A DNA stretch of 64,000 bases from Symsagittifera roscoffensis (lineage: Eukaryota > Xenacoelomorpha > Acoela > Convolutidae): contig NC_087066.1 of the NCBI RefSeq assembly GCF_963678635.1, positions 14,549,171 through 14,613,170 on the forward strand. Reading direction: 5' to 3'. The notes under the pieces are model-generated. The model had not been told where the DNA came from and did not search any database. It saw only the letters and a list, made by a program, of their open reading frames with translations. Below, piece after piece: positions 60,610 through 64,000 of this stretch (positions are counted from its first letter, which is position 1; each line of letters begins with the position of its first letter). Made by a program: the position numbers and the translations under genes.

Positions 60610-61388
60610 TGGAACAAACCAACGGAAAAATTTAATTTAAGCTTTATCTTGTCTAAAGTCAATTAGCCTTGAAACATCAATTAAAAACAAGATCCAATCC
60701 AAAAATATTTCATCTTTCTATCGGCACAAATTAAAGGCAAAAGAGCGCTTCTGATTCATATTCACGAGCAAGACTGAAAAAAAAACTCGAAAACTCAAAC
60801 TAATTCGATCAGTTCAAAAAATATTCGACAAGCGCGTAATATGAACAATTTACAGTGAAGCACCGCCTTGTTATAAACTTGTTATATGATAGATTAACCA
60901 AATCTAACAATTATAATAGCACATATGAATGAAAATCATCGGCATAACCAAATTTCGTTTGAATTTGCACAAAATTATTTTTTTTGAGTGTATTATATGC
61001 AGTCACGTTAGATTTGGACACTCTTATTTTAAATCATGACAGCATCAGTTTATGGGTTAGATTAAATAGCTGAAAGTTCAAAATGTACAGATTAATTCAT
61101 AGCATTTCGCATTCTTGGCATTTTGCTTTAATTTTTGCTTATTGTGGAATGAAGAAATAAGTGCTCCATTAAAACAATGAGAATATTGAAAATCGGAAAC
61201 GTAATCTATATGAAACAACCAGCCGAAATATATTTCATTTTTAATTAAAAATCAAATCAATTAAGTGAGCAATTTCAACAGAATACTAGGTCGGACTTGC
61301 GATCGGCCGTCGAATCAGACAAAAATTATTCACAAAACGATTTCAAAAAGATAAATGTAAGCCGAAAACACAAAAATATTCTGAGAAA

Positions 61389-61448
61389 AAGGACTCGGAC
61401 CTCTCGACTAAGAGTCATTGCCTTAACCACCTATCTGTAGAACTTTGC
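61389..61448 (-). mobile_element. tRNA-like SINE head (Leu/Ser type)
   Basis: Minus strand: ATAGGTGGTTAAGGCAATGA (A-box region) and GAGAGGTCCGAGTCC (B-box region). The acceptor stem does not close and SINE-like sequence follows, so I do not call a tRNA gene. Confidence 0.55.
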
Positions 61449-62561
61449 CATACACTAATTTCACGCAAACAGTAATCTTAGATAACCAGCAGCAAAATAC
61501 GTTTGTGATACTAGGGATTTTAGAAGACCGGTTTTAGCAGAACAATTATAAACTCAGAAAGCTAACTTCAAACGCGGCATTGGCGATTAGCGACCGCTTG
61601 TTTGTCTGCTCTTCAATTCAACACGAGTGTTATTGTGTGCGTAAATCTTCGTTTTGCCGCTAATTTAGACTGTTGTGTTTTTGAAGTTGGTAGTTTTGCT
61701 GACAAAATCGTGAAAAAATTGTCTTGATTGGGGAAGTTTGGCCCCAAACTGAGCGTCAATTTGAGTCTGTCAATCAATCATGTATCATTATATTTCGCTG
61801 GTCTGCTAAAAGACTCAATTTTCACTTTTTATGCTGAAAGATTGTTCTCTTAAACGATCGGTCCCCGTTTGTAGTATTGGAAAAGCTACACACGACTTAG
61901 GATAAGAACGCCTTTTTAACTTCGATTCAGATTTCAACCGAACGACTTGACGTTAAAGTTTAAACATCCAAATAACTAACTTTCCAAATTCTGAAAATTT
62001 TTTTATACTTTCAGTTTTATTCACCTTGGAAAAATGCAAAGAATTTTAATAAAGTTTAACGGATGACCGAGGGAACTTAATATTCATCAAAGACTCCAGT
62101 CAGGCGGAGTGTGACTATTGTTTTGGCTTTGAAAAAAATGAATGCCCCACTGCTCTGAATAATCACCTAAAGCAGGTGGAAATATTATGAAAACCTCCAG
62201 TTAAAGTAAAAATTGATTTTTTTAATTATACAAAATCGATAAAATGCAATTACCTGTCTCCTGATCAAAAGGAGGGTACGAGACTAAAAGAAGACTGAAG
62301 TCTAATAGCAGGTGCAGGGAAAACCAAACAAAAATTGTTTCGGATGAGCCTGCCTGCACTTTTTAGTGACTCTAATTTCTTTTTCCCAAACAAACGACTT
62401 AACTATTCTATTCTTTTTCTTATTTCTTTCTCTAAAAAATAAAAACTTATCGTAATTTTCTTTTAGAGTCATTCAAAACTTGAAAACTCAGTATCAGTAA
62501 AGTATTTCCATAACTTATATGAATTAATTCTAAAGGACACCGATAACAATCACCTTTGAGT

Positions 62562-62735
62562 CGGACAAACTAGGGCGAGGAGGGGTAAGGCAGGGAAAGG
62601 CGAGGAGGGGCAATGTAGGGTAGTGGGAGGAGGGGCAGGTTGGGTAGGGCAGCGCAGAGGGAGGAGGGGCAAGGCAGGGTAGGGAGAGGCTGGGTAGGGC
62701 AGCGCAGGGCGAGGAGTTGCGAGGTGCAAGAAATT
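62562..62735. repeat. G-rich minisatellite (GGAGGGGCAAGGCAGGGTAG)
   Basis: Degenerate 20-30-bp units of GAGGAGGGGCA, GGCAGGGTAGGG and GGGCAGCGCAG. The plus strand has many G3-4 runs at short spacing and could form G-quadruplexes. The proline-rich open frame on the minus strand is incidental. Confidence 0.9.
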
Positions 62736-62868
62736 GGGGACGTTGGTTTTATAAGTTGCTAGCATCTATGTTGCATGACAGGCCAAGTGCCAACCAACGT
62801 CCATGGGAGAACTCTGGATGAGGGAATTTTTTAAAGGAATTAAGCTTGATAAAAGATTTAGTTTTCTA

Positions 62869-63200
62869 GTTCTCTTGATTACACGGGCGAAAAAATATTC
62901 GATAACGAGTACTTTTCACTCAGCGCCCAGATTAACTCCTTTGAACTCGGAGAAAACTCCCAAGGAATTTTTAATGCAATCGGGAGAGACATCTCTGCTC
63001 GTCGCCTTTAGAGGGATCACGACTTTTCCGAGAACGACAATCAACAGTACGTAGACCGGCTGACAAAAGCTTACGAAAAAAATGCGACTGAAAAACAAAA
63101 GAAAAAGGAGAGCAAAAAAGGAATTGCAGAGACAATTAAGCAAACGGGAAACGAAGCGAAGGAAACTAGGCCGAAAACCACGAATCCTAAAAAATCATAA
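62869..63200 (+). CDS. Candidate terminal coding exon with an in-frame TAG
   Basis: After the acceptor TTTAGTTTTCTAG the frame (phase 2 in) reads DYTGEKIFDNEYFSLSAQIN and onward to RRL, then TAG at 63009-63011. The same frame then continues for 62 more codons (RDHDFSENDNQQYVDRLTKA, then a lysine-rich tail) to TAA at 63198-63200. AATAAA follows at 63223. Both halves look coding by composition. There is no donor-acceptor pair that removes the TAG in frame. It may be a pseudogene, a strain-specific stop, an assembly error or stop readthrough. No upstream exon with a fitting phase was found, and the family is unknown. Confidence 0.4.
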
Positions 63201-63509
63201 TTTTTTCCAGAAAATTAATTGAAATAAACTAACACCGGAAAGGAGTACACCTTTTCACTACCTAAATGAAGGTGGGTTTAATTTGAACTTTCAAGAAATT
63301 GAGCATTGTCTGAAATTTACAATTTTTCACAATTGGCCATTCTGTGCCTTAATTTATCTACGGGAAAACAAGTCTAGTAACCGATAGCAATAACCTTGCT
63401 TAAGGTCAGGGTAATTAACAGACTATAAGTACCATAAAATGATCTTGAAGCTTCCAAAGCTGTTTGTGCATCGGGAAAATCAGGTCTTTAATCTTTGTGG
63501 TAGAGTGAT

Positions 63510-63700
63510 AAACACAGATGCGAAGCTGCGCTTCGCAAACATTTGCGAGAACACGGCCAAAAATCAGCTCTATCAACTGAAATAAGAAAAAAAAATAAGC
63601 CTCGAATTAGCAAAACCTCGGCTACGAGTCGATTCGAATCTGCGACCTAACAAATTTGTGTCTCACGCATTAACCAATCAGCCACGGGTGCTTAAAATCA
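63510..63700 (-). mobile_element. SINE with tRNA-like head, body and hairpin tail
   Basis: Minus strand: head at about 63695-63630 (CCCGTGGCTGATTGGTTAAT A-box region, B box CAGATTCGAATC), then TTCGAGGCTTATTT, AGAGCTGATTTTTGGCCG and the tail GCGAAGCGCAGCTTCGCATC. It is the best-preserved member in the window. The last 300 bases show no gene. Confidence 0.75.
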
Positions 63701-64000
63701 CTAATAACTAGCCACCAATAACCCAGCTACATATGCTAATAAATTTCCAATTCGATGCAGCAAAAGTAGCAACTATTACAAAAGACACACTTTTGCATGT
63801 AATAAATTGGAAAGCATAAAGCCAAATTATGTATAAATTATGCATTTCAAAGAACTGCGAGATACCTTGAGTTGCAAATTTTCTGATAACGAGTTTTTCA
63901 TCTTTGTACTGCTGTTTGAAACAAAGTTTTTTCGATTCATTTGATGAAATAAAAATGCATCAGCTGTGTTAACTTTTTAGTAATCAAATATCAAAGCACA

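Noticed and set aside
62550-62765. Proline/alanine-rich minus-strand open frame
   Set aside because: It is the translation of the G-rich minisatellite.
1-64000. CRISPR arrays, bacterial operons, rRNA genes or an integrated virus
   Set aside because: No spacer-repeat arrays, Shine-Dalgarno-led genes, rRNA segments or viral proteins were seen; gene structure is that of an animal nucleus.

Overview
The window looks like AT-rich nuclear DNA from an invertebrate animal. The recognisable genes are metazoan (two Cys-loop ligand-gated ion channels, the spindle-checkpoint protein BUB3 and an F-box protein). They are split by GT-AG introns and lie in a dense background of SINEs, hAT-type miniature elements, foldback elements and minisatellites. 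I cannot fix the phylum. Two genes have a splice acceptor 7-8 bases before the ATG, and one gene pair is spaced like an operon, which would suit a lineage with spliced-leader trans-splicing (some tunicates, flatworms, rotifers, nematodes, cnidarians). That is inference. There is one assembly gap of 200 Ns (7896-8095).

Layout. 1-9.2 kb holds almost only repeats: a complete 429-bp hAT MITE with an exact 8-bp target duplication (1548-1976), a decayed hAT copy that keeps the transposase C-terminal dimerisation region (2518-2963), a 2.4-kb foldback element (3750-6160) and a smaller one (6216-6757). From 9.2 to 34.4 kb a segmental tandem duplication carries two six-exon ligand-gated ion-channel genes, both on the minus strand (9448-16315 and 25896-32956), with identical intron positions and phases and no visible breaks. 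The spacer between them (18.5-25.7 kb) holds dispersed repeats, a second hAT MITE and a 110-bp palindrome. From 34.8 to 37.3 kb there is a 1.24-kb noncoding tandem duplication. bub3 (38933-43278, minus, six exons, 339 aa) is complete. Its introns contain SINE pieces, a 32-bp copy of the end of its own exon 2 and an unexplained coding-like island.

43.3-51 kb is a SINE graveyard. Many fragments share a core around TGTCGGCTTAGTTCCCGCAG, and several have tRNA-like heads of different origin. An intronless F-box gene lies at 51409-52161 (minus), and its upstream flank is duplicated 1.2 kb away. 52.3-57.8 kb holds a dispersed 0.5-kb repeat, an inverted-repeat element and a ~165-bp satellite. At 57.9-58.8 kb two small plus-strand genes of unknown function sit close together. 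From 60 to 63.2 kb there are further coding-like exons that I could only partly assemble, one of them with an in-frame TAG.

The genes do not form one pathway. The two channels are paralogues that probably assemble as pentamers at the cell surface. BUB3 and the F-box protein act in mitotic control and in ubiquitin ligation respectively. All intron-exon models were made by hand from reading frame, splice sites and comparison of the two channel copies, without transcript data.
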